Below, piece after piece: positions 16,457 through 25,272 of a DNA stretch of 40,346 nucleotides. This stretch comes from DATLMR01 sp035634255 (lineage in GTDB: Bacteria; Acidobacteriota; Blastocatellia; UBA7656): the NCBI GenBank assembly GCA_035634255.1, contig DASQDI010000029.1:1-40346 (forward strand), given 5' to 3'. Both the position numbers and the translations under genes were made by a program. Under the pieces are notes generated by a model, which saw nothing but the letters and a program-made list of their open reading frames with translations, made no database searches and was not told the DNA's origin. The first letter of the stretch is position 1. Each line of letters opens with the position of its first letter.

Positions 16457-17860
16457 ATGCCGGAAGGCTTTAAAGAAAAGATGTTCGGCACCGATGGGAT
16501 CAGAGGGGTCGCGGGAGACTTTCCTCTGGACGAAGCGACCGTTGAAAAGATCGGCAGATCGCTTGCCGACAATCTGAAGAGGGACCTGGGCCATGCCCCA
16601 TCTCTCATCATCGGGCGCGACACCAGGGAGTCCGGCCCGCGCCTCGAAGAGTGGCTCGCGAGGGGGGCCGTGGAGTCCGGCGCGCGCGTGGAGTCGGCCG
16701 GTGTGATGACCACGCCGGGCGTCGCCTTCCTCGCCCGGACGACCCCCTTCGATGCGGGGGTCGTCATCTCGGCTTCCCATAATCCCTACCACGACAACGG
16801 CATCAAGGTCTTTTCCCGGTCGGGTAAAAAAATCTCGGACGAGATGGAGAGCAGGATCGAACACGATGTTGCTCAATATATCGGGCGAGGCGGGCCGCCG
16901 CCTTCTCGCGCCGAGCAGGGGAGGGAAGCGAGCGGCGTGGAATTCTTCGCCTCCCCTCCCGCCCACCGCGATCAGTACGTCGATTATCTGGTCAGCGAAG
17001 TGTCGAGGGGCCTGAGCCTGGGAGGGGTTCGGCTGGCAATCGATTGCGCCAACGGAGCGGCCTCGTTCATAGCCCCGGGGATGTTCAGGCGGCTGGGCGC
17101 GGAGGTCGGGGTCATCTCCGCCTCCCCCGACGGGCGGAATATCAATGAGAACTGCGGGTCGCTCCATACGGACTCGCTCCGGCGGCTCGTCATCGAAGGC
17201 GGCTTCGACCTCGGGGTGGCATTCGATGGGGACGCGGACCGGGCCCTCTTCATCGACGAAAAGGGCGAACTGGTCGACGGCGACCACACCCTGCTCGTCC
17301 TCGCGGACCACATGAAGCAGGCGGGCCTGCTCGGCGGAGACACGGTCGTCTCCACGGTCATGAGCAACCTGGGGCTCGAACTCGCCCTGCGCGAACGCGG
17401 CATCAGGATGGTCCGCGCGCAGGTCGGGGACCGTTACGTCCTTGAGCAGTTGATCGCCCTCGACGCGAAGCTCGGGGGGGAGCAGTCGGGGCACATCATC
17501 CTGCCGGAGATTTCGCTCGCGGGGGATGGCCTGATCACCGCGATAGAACTCCTCCGCGCCGTGCGCGAGTCCGGGCGGACGCTCGGAGAGCTGGCGGCCT
17601 CTCTGACGAAGTTCCCTCAGGTGCTGATCAACGTCCGGGTCCCGAGCAAGCCCCCTCTCGAAAAACTTTCGCCCGTCATGGATTTGATCGAGAAGTTCGA
17701 GCAGGAGATGCGGGGCCGGGGGCGTCTGCTCGTGAGGTATTCGGGGACGGAAAACCTCGCGCGCGTTATGATAGAAGGCGAGGACTACGGCGAGATAGAG
17801 GAGCGCGCGAACCTTCTCGCCCGGACCATTAAGGAATCCATTGAATCGATGGGCGCGTGA
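16457..17860 (+). CDS. glmM: Phosphoglucosamine mutase (467 aa)
   Basis: Interconverts glucosamine-6-phosphate and glucosamine-1-phosphate for peptidoglycan precursor synthesis. It has MFGTDGIRG near the start, the phosphoserine loop ISASHNPYHDNGIKVF with the catalytic Ser at 107, the metal loop FDGDADRALF, and the C-terminal phosphate-binding loop RYSGTENLARVMIEG. I prefer the ATG at 16457, with GGAGGGA a little upstream; the longer GTG start at 16415 and an ATG at 16481 are alternatives. An insertion of about 20 residues after HDVAQYIGRGG contains copy B of the dispersed motif. In other bacteria GlmM binds and inhibits CdaA, linking c-di-AMP to wall synthesis. Confidence 0.94.
   Translation: MPEGFKEKMFGTDGIRGVAGDFPLDEATVEKIGRSLADNLKRDLGHAPSLIIGRDTRESGPRLEEWLARGAVESGARVESAGVMTTPGVAFLARTTPFDAGVVISASHNPYHDNGIKVFSRSGKKISDEMESRIEHDVAQYIGRGGPPPSRAEQGREASGVEFFASPPAHRDQYVDYLVSEVSRGLSLGGVRLAIDCANGAASFIAPGMFRRLGAEVGVISASPDGRNINENCGSLHTDSLRRLVIEGGFDLGVAFDGDADRALFIDEKGELVDGDHTLLVLADHMKQAGLLGGDTVVSTVMSNLGLELALRERGIRMVRAQVGDRYVLEQLIALDAKLGGEQSGHIILPEISLAGDGLITAIELLRAVRESGRTLGELAASLTKFPQVLINVRVPSKPPLEKLSPVMDLIEKFEQEMRGRGRLLVRYSGTENLARVMIEGEDYGEIEERANLLARTIKESIESMGA
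16869..16882 (+). repeat. Dispersed TTGCTCAATATA motif, copy B (in glmM)
   Basis: TTGCTCAATATATC within glmM, encoding Val-Ala-Gln-Tyr together with the preceding G. The same four residues are encoded by copy A in coaBC, in both cases beside a poorly conserved, Pro/Gly-rich linker. Confidence 0.6.
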
Positions 17861-17872
17861 CGGAGTAAAGGG

Positions 17873-18637
17873 ATGTGGAACAGGACTAAAAGATTAATAA
17901 ACTCGTACCTGGATAACCTGATCGATAAGGCGAGCAGCCCGGATAAGGAAGTGAGGGCGATGACCAGAGGCGAGATAGCCCGCCTCAACGAGGTCGAGGT
18001 CCACGCGCGCGGCGCGATCAAGATGCTTGAGAAGGAGCTTGCCGAAGTCGAGCTGAAGCTGGTCGGGGCGGCGGAGAGGGAGCGCCTCCTGCAAGAGCGC
18101 GGGGAACACCTCGCGGCCCAGAGCGCGGCGAGCGACCTCGTGGCGCTGAACGCGCGGCGCGATTTACTGACTCAGCAGATCGCCGAAGCGAACCAGTCCG
18201 CCGCGCGCGCCCGAGCCCTTCGCGATCAGAGGCGCGTCGAGGGCGAAGACCTCGCCCGCGACACTTACCTGACCTCCATGCGCGAGAACCTCGCGGGCGT
18301 GCAGGCCCCTTTCGACCCGACCGACCCCGCGGCCACCATCGACGAGATGCGCGCGCGCCTGAACATCCCCTCCGGCCCTTCGGTCGAGTCGCAGGTCGCG
18401 CAGGCCGACAGGGAACTGGAGCTTGAGCGCGCCCGCTCCGCCGTCGACGAGTTGCTGGCCCGGTACAAGAGTGGGATTGAAAATGATGACCCGCCGCGCG
18501 CGCCCGAGACGCCCGCGCCCCGGCCCGTCTCCGCCGTGCCGGCGGAGCCCCGGCCTGAAGCCGCGAAGGGGGAAGAAGGGCCTGAAGAGACCAAGACTCT
18601 CGGCCGCAGCGAGGGGCCGATCAGGCCGATAGATTGA
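17873..18637 (+). CDS. PspA/IM30-like coiled-coil protein (254 aa)
   Basis: The N-terminus MWNRTKRLINSYLDNLIDKASSPDKEV resembles the amphipathic start of PspA/Vipp1 proteins, which bind and protect stressed membranes. A long coiled coil follows (about residues 30-130, for example ARGAIKMLEKELAEVELKLVG), then ATIDEMRARLN and another helix to about 205. The last 50 residues are a Pro/Ala/Glu-rich tail not typical of PspA. It begins 12 bases after glmM and is probably co-transcribed with cdaA-cdaR-glmM. The PspA assignment is from pattern only; a generic coiled-coil protein is the alternative. Confidence 0.65.
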   Translation: MWNRTKRLINSYLDNLIDKASSPDKEVRAMTRGEIARLNEVEVHARGAIKMLEKELAEVELKLVGAAERERLLQERGEHLAAQSAASDLVALNARRDLLTQQIAEANQSAARARALRDQRRVEGEDLARDTYLTSMRENLAGVQAPFDPTDPAATIDEMRARLNIPSGPSVESQVAQADRELELERARSAVDELLARYKSGIENDDPPRAPETPAPRPVSAVPAEPRPEAAKGEEGPEETKTLGRSEGPIRPID

Positions 18638-18661
18638 TCGAACTTCCTTAGTTAAGTCTCG

Positions 18662-20377
18662 TTAAGGTCTCGCCGATTCCAGAAATGCCTTGAGCTTTCG
18701 GGACCGGGACGGGTGGCGCAGCTTCCTGAGCGCCTTCGCCTCTATCTGCCTGATGCGCTCGCGCGTGACCGCGAAGTGCTGACCGACCTCTTCCAGAGTG
18801 TGCTCGCTGCCGTTCGGCCCGAGGCCGAACCTCATCTTTATCACCTTCTCTTCGCGCGGGGTCAGGGACTTCAGGACCTCGTCGGTGATCTCGCGGAGGT
18901 TCGACGTTATCACGGCGTCCGCGGGGTTCGTTATCGTCTTGTCTTCGATGAAGTCGCCGAGGTGCGAGTCCTCTTCCTCCCCGATGGGCGTTTCGAGGGA
19001 GATCGGCTCCTGGGCGATCTTCAGGACTTTCCGAACCTTAGAGACCGGGATGTCCATCTTCCTCGCGATCTCTTCCGAGCTGGGCTCCCGCCCCAGTTCC
19101 TGAACGAGCGCCCGGGACGTGCGGATCAGCTTGTTGATCGTCTCGATCATGTGGACCGGGATGCGGATCGTGCGCGCCTGGTCGGCTATCGCGCGCGTGA
19201 TGGCCTGCCGGATCCACCACGTCGCGTACGTCGAGAATTTGTACCCGCGCCGCCATTCGAATTTATCGACCGCCTTCATCAGGCCGATGTTGCCCTCCTG
19301 AATCAGGTCGAGGAATTGCAGGCCCCGGTTCGTGTACTTCTTCGCGATTGAGACCACGAGGCGGAGGTTGGCTTCGATCAATTCCTGCTTCGCCACGTTC
19401 GCCTCTTCCTCGCCCGTCAGGATGGCCGAGACGGAGCGCTCCACTTCGAGCGCGCTCACGTGCCAGCACTCTTCGAGGTCCACGAGCCTCCGCTCGGCCT
19501 CGCGCAGGTTCCGCTTCAACTCCCGCTCGTCCTCGTTCCACTTCTTCTTTTCGAGCGCGCGCTTCGCCTTCTCAATCGCGGCCCTGGCCTGCCTCGTCTG
19601 GTCCGAGCAGTCGCGGATCATCAGGATGTGCCGGTCGCTCTGCTGCAGCGCCAGGTCGAGGGCGCGCACCTGCCTGCTCAGCTCGACGCGCGCGATGGCG
19701 AGCCGCCTGCGGAGGCGCGGCAGCTTCGGGGATTTCTTCGGCTCCTCGCGCAGCCGCTCGTAAAGCTTCAGAGTCTTCCCGTAGCTCTTCTTCAACTCGG
19801 CGATGGCTTCGAGGGTCGAGTTGAGGTACTCCTCTATCCGCTCCTCGGTGACCCCCTCCTGCTCGCTGAAGGTGACTACCTCCCTGATGTGCAGCTCGCC
19901 GCGCCGGAGCCTCTCGCCCATCTGAATCAGGTCCTCGATGCAGATCGGCGAGCGCGAGATCGACTTGAGCACCCGCGTCCGGCCCCGCTCGATCCGCCGC
20001 GCGATGGAGACCTCCCCGTCCCGCGTGAGCAGAGGCACGACGGCCATCTCGCGGAGGTAGAGCCTCACCGGGTCGTTGGTCTTGTCGAGGTTGCCGGGCG
20101 TGAGGTCGAGGTCGAGCTCTTCGTCGAGGGGCTCGTCCATCTTGCCGTCCGAGCCCGCGACGGTCGTGGCCGCCACTTCGATGAACTTCTCGTCAGAATC
20201 GGAAATCGAAATACCTTCCGCGCCCAGCACGTCGAAGATAGCCTCTATCTCGTCGGCCGAGTTCATGTCGGGTGGGAGGAGACGGTTGATGTCGTCGTAA
20301 GTGAGATACTCTTTCTCCTTCCCGACTTCCAGAAGTTTCTCTACTTCGTCTTGATATTTCTCGTTGATTTCAGACAA
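18662..20377 (-). CDS. rpoD: Primary sigma factor RpoD (571 aa)
   Basis: Housekeeping sigma-70 factor. Region 1.1 occupies the N-terminus (YLTYDDINRLLPPDM). Region 1.2 is NDPVRLYLREMAVVPLLTRD. After a non-conserved insert of about 200 residues come regions 2 (ANLRLVVSIAKKYTNRGLQF, DLIQEGNIGLMKAVDKFEW, YATWWIRQAITRAIADQ), 3 (SSEEIARKMDIPVSKV) and 4.2 (HTLEEVGQHFAVTRERIRQI). Region 4.2 ends near the C-terminus, as expected. AGGAGA seven bases upstream supports the start. dnaG lies 186 bases upstream on the same strand, as in the macromolecular synthesis operon, but without rpsU. It converges with the PspA-like gene (24-base gap). Confidence 0.95.
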   Translation of the reverse strand: MSEINEKYQDEVEKLLEVGKEKEYLTYDDINRLLPPDMNSADEIEAIFDVLGAEGISISDSDEKFIEVAATTVAGSDGKMDEPLDEELDLDLTPGNLDKTNDPVRLYLREMAVVPLLTRDGEVSIARRIERGRTRVLKSISRSPICIEDLIQMGERLRRGELHIREVVTFSEQEGVTEERIEEYLNSTLEAIAELKKSYGKTLKLYERLREEPKKSPKLPRLRRRLAIARVELSRQVRALDLALQQSDRHILMIRDCSDQTRQARAAIEKAKRALEKKKWNEDERELKRNLREAERRLVDLEECWHVSALEVERSVSAILTGEEEANVAKQELIEANLRLVVSIAKKYTNRGLQFLDLIQEGNIGLMKAVDKFEWRRGYKFSTYATWWIRQAITRAIADQARTIRIPVHMIETINKLIRTSRALVQELGREPSSEEIARKMDIPVSKVRKVLKIAQEPISLETPIGEEEDSHLGDFIEDKTITNPADAVITSNLREITDEVLKSLTPREEKVIKMRFGLGPNGSEHTLEEVGQHFAVTRERIRQIEAKALRKLRHPSRSRKLKAFLESARP

Positions 20378-20432
20378 TGTCGGCTCTCCTGTGGGGCTAC
20401 GAGCTTTCTGTTCGCCTGCCGGCTACTGTGAA

Positions 20433-20461
20433 TTCGTACCCTCATTAAGAAAATCTGTCAA
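20433..20461 (-). promoter_or_regulatory. Possible internal promoter for rpoD
   Basis: Reverse strand: a perfect TTGACA (20456-20461), a 17-base spacer, then a weak -10 TACGAA (20433-20438, 3 of 6). It lies between dnaG and rpoD, about 55 bases before the rpoD start. An independent rpoD promoter at this place would be in keeping with other bacteria. Confidence 0.4.
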
Positions 20462-20516
20462 GCTGCCGAAACAGAGCCTCGACAGAACCTCAACCGTTAG
20501 GAGCAATCAGAGACGC

Positions 20517-20546
20517 GGGGAGCGCGCCTGCTTCATGCGCGTCCCC
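20517..20546 (-). other. Stem-loop between dnaG and rpoD
   Basis: On the transcript, GGGGACGCGC pairs with GCGCGCTCCCC (ten pairs, one bulged base) around a nine-base loop, starting 17 bases after the dnaG stop. No T-run follows, so an RNA processing or stability element, or a weak attenuator, is more likely than a full terminator. Confidence 0.5.
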
Positions 20547-20563
20547 CCTCCCGGGATCACCTG

Positions 20564-22369
20564 TCAGTCGGCGAGCGCGAGCAATCGTTTCTTCATCAGG
20601 GACTTTTCCTGGTACAGCCTTAGATACTTGTCCGTATCCTGCTCGCGCTCGGCCTGGCCGATCTCGATCTGTATAGCGTCGAGCCTTTTTTCCAGCTCTT
20701 TCCGCCTCAAAGATGAAAGCGCTTCGGTGGCTTTCTTGAACAACGTGTCGAAATCTTTTTCGCCCGCCCACGCGAGGTCGCTCATCAGCAGGGCGGGGAG
20801 CAGCTCAAGGTCGCTCTCGCTTTCCAGCTTCCCGCTCAGGGATGAGAAATCCGTCTCGTCCCCGGAGTTGTGGGCGTCGATTATCGCCGAGAATATCGAG
20901 CCGGTCGCGAGGCCCTCAAGCTCGTCCCGGCTCAGGTTCGGGACGATCATGCGGCGCACCTCCGGGCTGCCAAGCAGCAGCTCAAGCAGCTGGCGCTCCG
21001 CCTGAGTGATCTCCTGCGAGGCAGTCAGCCGCTTCTGGTCGAGGTTCGTCTTCCCGCTCGTCGCCGTGCGCTTCAGCTCCTCCCGGATCGTGCGGCTGTC
21101 CACCTTGAACCGGTCGGCGATCTGCGCCGCGTATTCGAGGCGCTCGAACCTGTCGCGCATTCGCGCGAGGTGAGGGAGGATCGAGTTTATCGCCTCCACC
21201 TTGCCCGCCGGCCTCGAAAGGTCCCGCCCCGCGCTCGCGATGTCTATGATGTACTCGATGTACGGCTGCGTCGTTTTGAGCAGGGCGAGGAACTTGTCCG
21301 CGCCGTACGCCCGGACGAACTCGTCCGGGTCGTCGTCGGTCGGCATCCGAAGGACGTTCACCTTGAACCCTTCCGTCAGCAGCATCTCGATGGACCGCAT
21401 GGTCGCCGACTGCCCGGCCGAATCGGGGTCGAAGTTCACCACTATTTTGGGCCTCTCCATGTAGCGGCGCAGCAACCTGACCTGATTGTCGGTCAGGGCG
21501 GTCCCGAGGCTCGCGACGACATTGTGGATGCCTTCCTGAAACGGGATTATGCAGTCGAGGTAGCCTTCGACGAGGATCGCGAACCCCCTCTGCCGGATCT
21601 CATTCTTGGCGAGCCCGAGGCCGTAAAGGTTCCGGCCCTTCGTGTAGACCGAAGTCTCCGGCGAATTAAGGTACTTGGGCTCCCCCTCCCCCATGACCCG
21701 CCCGCCGAACGCGATGACGCGCCCCTGCGAATCCATTATCGGGAACATGACGCGGCCGCGGAACCTGTCGTAGAGCCCGCCCTGCTCCTTGAGAACGGCG
21801 AGCCCGCTGCTGTCGAGGTCGTCGACGGTCGCCCCCTTCTGCTTCAGGTGAGTTATCAGGGCGTCCCACCTGTCCGGGGCGTAGCCTATCCGAAAAAGTT
21901 TCCGCGTCTCGTCGGTGATCCCGCGCGACACGACGTACTCGCGCGCCCTCGCGCCCTCGGGCCCTTCCTCGAGGCAGTTCTCGAAAAACTCGGCGGCCCA
22001 TTCGTTCAGCTTCAGGATCGTCTCGCGGTCGCGCGCGACCTTCTTAAAATCTTCCGTTTCTTCGACGGCCGGGATCGCGATGCCCGTCTTCTCCGCGACG
22101 ATCCGAACCGCTTCAGTGAATGAACAGCCTTCTATCTGCATGACGAACCCGAACACGTCTCCGCCCACGCTACAGCCGAAGCATTTGAAGAGGCCTTTCC
22201 CCTGATGAACGTTGAAAGAAGGCGTCTTCTCCGAGTGGAAGGGGCAGCAGGCGACGTGGTTCGCGCCCCTCTTCTTAAGGGTCACGTAGTCCGACACTAT
22301 GCGAACGATGTCCGCCTGATTCTTTACGTCGTCAGCAAAACCACGTGGGAAACGCATTGCCCTATCCAT
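20564..22369 (-). CDS. dnaG: DNA primase (601 aa)
   Basis: Makes RNA primers for replication. The CHC2 zinc finger has C42, H45, C63 and C66 (CCPFHSEKTPSF, LFKCFGC). The catalytic core begins near RDRETILKLNEWAAEFF, and the TOPRIM domain has ILVEGYLDC followed by VVNFDPDSAG. The C-terminal helicase-binding region (ERQLLELLLGSPEVRRMI and beyond) is present, so the protein is complete. The start at 22369 is tentative; the in-frame ATG four codons later (MRFPRGF) is equally possible, and neither has a good ribosome-binding site. It precedes rpoD and follows mutS2 on the same strand, with a leader of about 225 bases if the predicted promoter is right. Confidence 0.94.
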   Translation of the reverse strand: MDRAMRFPRGFADDVKNQADIVRIVSDYVTLKKRGANHVACCPFHSEKTPSFNVHQGKGLFKCFGCSVGGDVFGFVMQIEGCSFTEAVRIVAEKTGIAIPAVEETEDFKKVARDRETILKLNEWAAEFFENCLEEGPEGARAREYVVSRGITDETRKLFRIGYAPDRWDALITHLKQKGATVDDLDSSGLAVLKEQGGLYDRFRGRVMFPIMDSQGRVIAFGGRVMGEGEPKYLNSPETSVYTKGRNLYGLGLAKNEIRQRGFAILVEGYLDCIIPFQEGIHNVVASLGTALTDNQVRLLRRYMERPKIVVNFDPDSAGQSATMRSIEMLLTEGFKVNVLRMPTDDDPDEFVRAYGADKFLALLKTTQPYIEYIIDIASAGRDLSRPAGKVEAINSILPHLARMRDRFERLEYAAQIADRFKVDSRTIREELKRTATSGKTNLDQKRLTASQEITQAERQLLELLLGSPEVRRMIVPNLSRDELEGLATGSIFSAIIDAHNSGDETDFSSLSGKLESESDLELLPALLMSDLAWAGEKDFDTLFKKATEALSSLRRKELEKRLDAIQIEIGQAEREQDTDKYLRLYQEKSLMKKRLLALAD

Positions 22370-22506
22370 TCTTGATCGGACTTTGAAGGAGCCTCCGGCG
22401 CTCGGGAGCTATGAATTTTTAACAGCAAACTGAAAAACGCGCAAGGCAGTTTTCTTACCGTAATGGGGAACACTAAATTAGACAGGGAGGCTCGCCTTTC
22501 CCCACC

Positions 22507-22530
22507 GCTCGGGCGAACGTTCGCCGGAGC
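22507..22530. promoter_or_regulatory. Palindrome in the dnaG leader
   Basis: A perfect 14-base palindrome GGCGAACGTTCGCC (22512-22525), extended on both sides by GCTC/GAGC after one mismatch (22507-22530). It lies about 140 bases upstream of dnaG and downstream of its predicted promoter. It could be an operator or an RNA hairpin. No T-run follows on either strand. GAAC/GTTC halves recall SOS boxes, but those have a four-base spacer that is absent here. Confidence 0.5.
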
Positions 22531-22600
22531 TTCGCACATTTAAGAGTTCAATTTGAGGGAGCGTTACCTATTGGTGAGGGTCGTGACAACGAGCGATTGG

Positions 22601-22629
22601 ATTATCGCCCCGTATCGAAATATTTGCAA
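22601..22629 (-). promoter_or_regulatory. Putative dnaG promoter
   Basis: Reverse strand: TTGCAA (22624-22629), a 17-base spacer, then GATAAT (22601-22606, 5 of 6). It lies between the mutS2 stop and dnaG. Predicted transcription start is near 22594, which leaves a leader of roughly 225 bases containing the 22507-22530 palindrome. Confidence 0.45.
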
Positions 22630-22657
22630 CCCGTATCCGCAACTTTTCGCGGCGGGC

Positions 22658-25117
22658 TCACTTCCTGAGGTGCGCGATGGTCGCACCGGCCCCTCCCTGA
22701 TTCGGAGGCGCGAGCTCGAACCTCTCGACGTGCGGGTGGCCTCTGAGCAGGTTGGAAATCACGCGGCGCAGCACCCCCTTCCCATGCCCGTGGACGATCC
22801 GCACGCTGTCCACCCCCGCGAGGAATGCTTCGTCGAGAAATTTGTCCACCCTCTCCGAGGCTTCGTCCGCTTTCGTGCCGATGATGTTAAGCTCGGCCCC
22901 GAAGTCTTCGTCCACGTTGACTGACGCGCTCACGCCGCGGGGCAGCGCCGCCGCGCGCTTCGAGGGGGAGGGGGAGGCCGCCTTGAGAAGCCTCAACTCG
23001 TGGCGCTTGACCCGGAACCTCAGGGAGCCGATCAACACCGTGTAGGTGTCGCCGCTGATCGATTCCACAACCCCATCCCTTTCGACGGACATGACTCGCA
23101 CGTGATCGCGCTCGCCGATCTCCGCGGCCTCTTCCGCGAGCCCGCCCGACTGCCCGTCGGAGAGGGGCTCGGGGCCGGGTGTCGTTGCGGCGGGCGCGAG
23201 TCCCGGAGGCGCGACCGCCGCGACGGGTGCGCTCTCCGCCTGCTTTCTCAGGCGCGCGCCCGCCTGCCGGCGCAGGCCGGCCGCGCGCGCTTCGGACTCC
23301 TTCCTGAGCCGGGCCGCTTCCACGCGGTCCTTCAACCCGGCGATGAGCCGCTCGCTTTCGGAAGAGAACTCCCTGACCGTCTGCGCGAGCATGCTCTCGA
23401 ACTCTTCCCTCCGGCCCTTCTCCCTCTGCGCGAACTCAACGTCGAGGCGCGCGTATTTCTCCGCCGTCGCCTGCCGCTCTTCTTCGAGCGCGGCGCGCAG
23501 GCTCTCCTGCTCGTCTACGGTGGCCTTCAGCTGTCTGAGGTACTCCCCCGCCTGAAGGTGCGCCGGGTCGAGCAACTGCCGGGCCTCGTCGATTATGACC
23601 TGAGGGACGTTCATCCGCCGCGCGATCTCGACGCCCGCCGAGGCCCCCGCGACTCCGACTATCAGCCGGTACGTCGGCCTGAGGGTCTGCTGGTCGAACT
23701 CTACCGAAGCATTCAACACGCCCGCGGTCTGCGACGCCCACATCTTCAGAGGGTTGTAGTGGGTCGTGGCGATTATGGCCGCGCCCGCCCGCTTGAAGTA
23801 ATCGACAATCGCCACGCCGAGCGCGGCCCCCTCATCCGGGTCGGTGCCCGTGCCGACCTCATCGATCAGGATGAGCGAGGGCGGCGCGAGCTGCTCGGCC
23901 ATCTCGGAGATGTTCCGCATGTGCGCGGTGAAAGTGGACAGGTTGGCCGCGATGGATTGCTGGTCGCCGATGTCCGCGAGGATTTGATTATAGACGGGCA
24001 TCACGCCTTCCTCCGCGGGCACGTGGAGGCCCATCTGCGCCATCAGAGCTATGAGCCCGACGGTCTTAACGGCGACTGTCTTCCCGCCCGCGTTCGGCCC
24101 GCTTATCACCATCGTCTGGTGGTCTTCGTCCATCTCCAGAGAGACGGGCACGACCGACCGGCCCGAGTTCCTCAAAGCATGTTCGAGCAAGGGGTGGCGG
24201 GCGTTCGTCAGGCGGAGCAGGCTGCCCCCCGACACCTCGGGCCGCACGCAGTTGAACTCTCTCGAAAGCCGCGCCTTCGCCTGAGAGAAATCGATCTCCG
24301 CGATGGCGTCGACCATCGATGAGAGCGCGGGGAGGTTGACCCTCAAGGCCTCCGTGATCTCCATGAGAATCCGCCCGATCTCGATCTCTTCCTGCTCGCG
24401 CAGCCGGACGAGCTCATTATTCTGGTCGATGATGCCGAGCGGCTCGACGAAGGTGGTCTGGCCGCTCGATGACAGCCCGTGCATGACCCCCGGCACCTGC
24501 CCGCGAGCGTCCGTCCGCACGGGGATCACGAACCGGCCATTCCTGATGGTTACTATGTCCTCCTGAATCGCGGAAGGCGCGCGGTCGCGCATCAGGGATT
24601 CGAGGTTGCGGTATATCCTCGTGCGGCGCTCGTTTATCTCGCGGCGAATCCGCCTCAGCTCGGGGCTGGCGTTGTCGTCGATCTCTCCGGTCGGAAGGAT
24701 TTTGCCGCGAATCGACGCTAGCATTCGCCTCAGGTCAGGTATCTTCGAGGTGATGGCCGAAAGCCCCGGATACCTCCCCCTGACATCGGGGTCCGAGAAC
24801 TGGCCCCGCAGGTCGAGCGCGACCGACACGAGGCTTTGAAGGCTGAGAATCTGTAGGGGCTCAAGGCTGGTCCCGATCACCTGAAGCTGTTCGAGCCACT
24901 GCTCGGGGTCCGCTATCTCGCCCAGGCCGAAGGCCCCGCCCTCCGCCAGGTAGTTGGCGCTTTCCGAAGTAAGGTCCAGCTCCTTTATGATCCAGGCGCG
25001 GTCGGTCGAAGGCCGCAGCGCGAGCGCGCGCTTTCGCCCGAGAGGGGATTGGACGTGGCGGGCCAGCAGGTTTACAAGCGCGTCGAGTTCCAGAGTGTTG
25101 ATCGTGCGTTGGTCCAT
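22658..25117 (-). CDS. mutS2: MutS2 protein (819 aa)
   Basis: MutS2-family ATPase, linked to suppression of recombination and, in Bacillus, to rescue of collided ribosomes. The MutS core and ATPase domain have Walker A SGPNAGGKTVAVKT, Walker B LILIDEVGTGTDPDEGA and ATTHYNPLK. A long helical region follows, then a linker rich in Ala, Pro and Gly, and a C-terminal Smr domain with VRIVHGHGKGVLRR. The Smr N-motif reads ELNIIGTKADEA rather than LDLHG. I place the start at 25117 (MDQRTINTLELDAL); the longer ORF to 25207 adds 30 atypical residues. It is divergent from the AddB-like gene. Confidence 0.92.
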   Translation of the reverse strand: MDQRTINTLELDALVNLLARHVQSPLGRKRALALRPSTDRAWIIKELDLTSESANYLAEGGAFGLGEIADPEQWLEQLQVIGTSLEPLQILSLQSLVSVALDLRGQFSDPDVRGRYPGLSAITSKIPDLRRMLASIRGKILPTGEIDDNASPELRRIRREINERRTRIYRNLESLMRDRAPSAIQEDIVTIRNGRFVIPVRTDARGQVPGVMHGLSSSGQTTFVEPLGIIDQNNELVRLREQEEIEIGRILMEITEALRVNLPALSSMVDAIAEIDFSQAKARLSREFNCVRPEVSGGSLLRLTNARHPLLEHALRNSGRSVVPVSLEMDEDHQTMVISGPNAGGKTVAVKTVGLIALMAQMGLHVPAEEGVMPVYNQILADIGDQQSIAANLSTFTAHMRNISEMAEQLAPPSLILIDEVGTGTDPDEGAALGVAIVDYFKRAGAAIIATTHYNPLKMWASQTAGVLNASVEFDQQTLRPTYRLIVGVAGASAGVEIARRMNVPQVIIDEARQLLDPAHLQAGEYLRQLKATVDEQESLRAALEEERQATAEKYARLDVEFAQREKGRREEFESMLAQTVREFSSESERLIAGLKDRVEAARLRKESEARAAGLRRQAGARLRKQAESAPVAAVAPPGLAPAATTPGPEPLSDGQSGGLAEEAAEIGERDHVRVMSVERDGVVESISGDTYTVLIGSLRFRVKRHELRLLKAASPSPSKRAAALPRGVSASVNVDEDFGAELNIIGTKADEASERVDKFLDEAFLAGVDSVRIVHGHGKGVLRRVISNLLRGHPHVERFELAPPNQGGAGATIAHLRK

Positions 25118-25233
25118 GATTCGATCTTTCTTCCCGAAATCAAATGGAAATCTTACGACGCGCAGATAAATAAAATCCAGCGGAATCAAATGAGGTCCCC
25201 GGCCCATTAATCTTTTCTCATGATTCCGCGCGG

Positions 25234-25262
25234 TTGTGCGGCGGCGGGTACTTGTCTATAAT
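25234..25262 (+). promoter_or_regulatory. Putative promoter of the AddB-like gene, leaderless
   Basis: TTGTGC (25234-25239), a 17-base spacer, and a perfect TATAAT (25257-25262). Transcription would begin around 25269, only about four bases before the ATG at 25273, giving a near-leaderless mRNA. This agrees with the lack of a Shine-Dalgarno. Confidence 0.5.
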
Positions 25263-25272
25263 CCGCGCCGGC

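Noticed and set aside
15496..16767. A 423-codon reverse ORF opposite cdaR and glmM
   Set aside because: Ser/Thr/Arg-rich antisense shadow of conserved genes.
13997..17494. A 1165-codon reverse-strand open frame across cdaA, cdaR and glmM
   Set aside because: It is antisense to three clearly conserved genes and arises from their GC-rich third positions. Its Arg/Asp/His-rich composition is shadow-like. Only the part outside the genes (13997-14554) is kept as a question.
22512..22525. SOS (LexA) box before dnaG
   Set aside because: The halves GAAC and GTTC abut directly; the Gram-positive SOS box has a four-base spacer, so the match is not valid as it stands.
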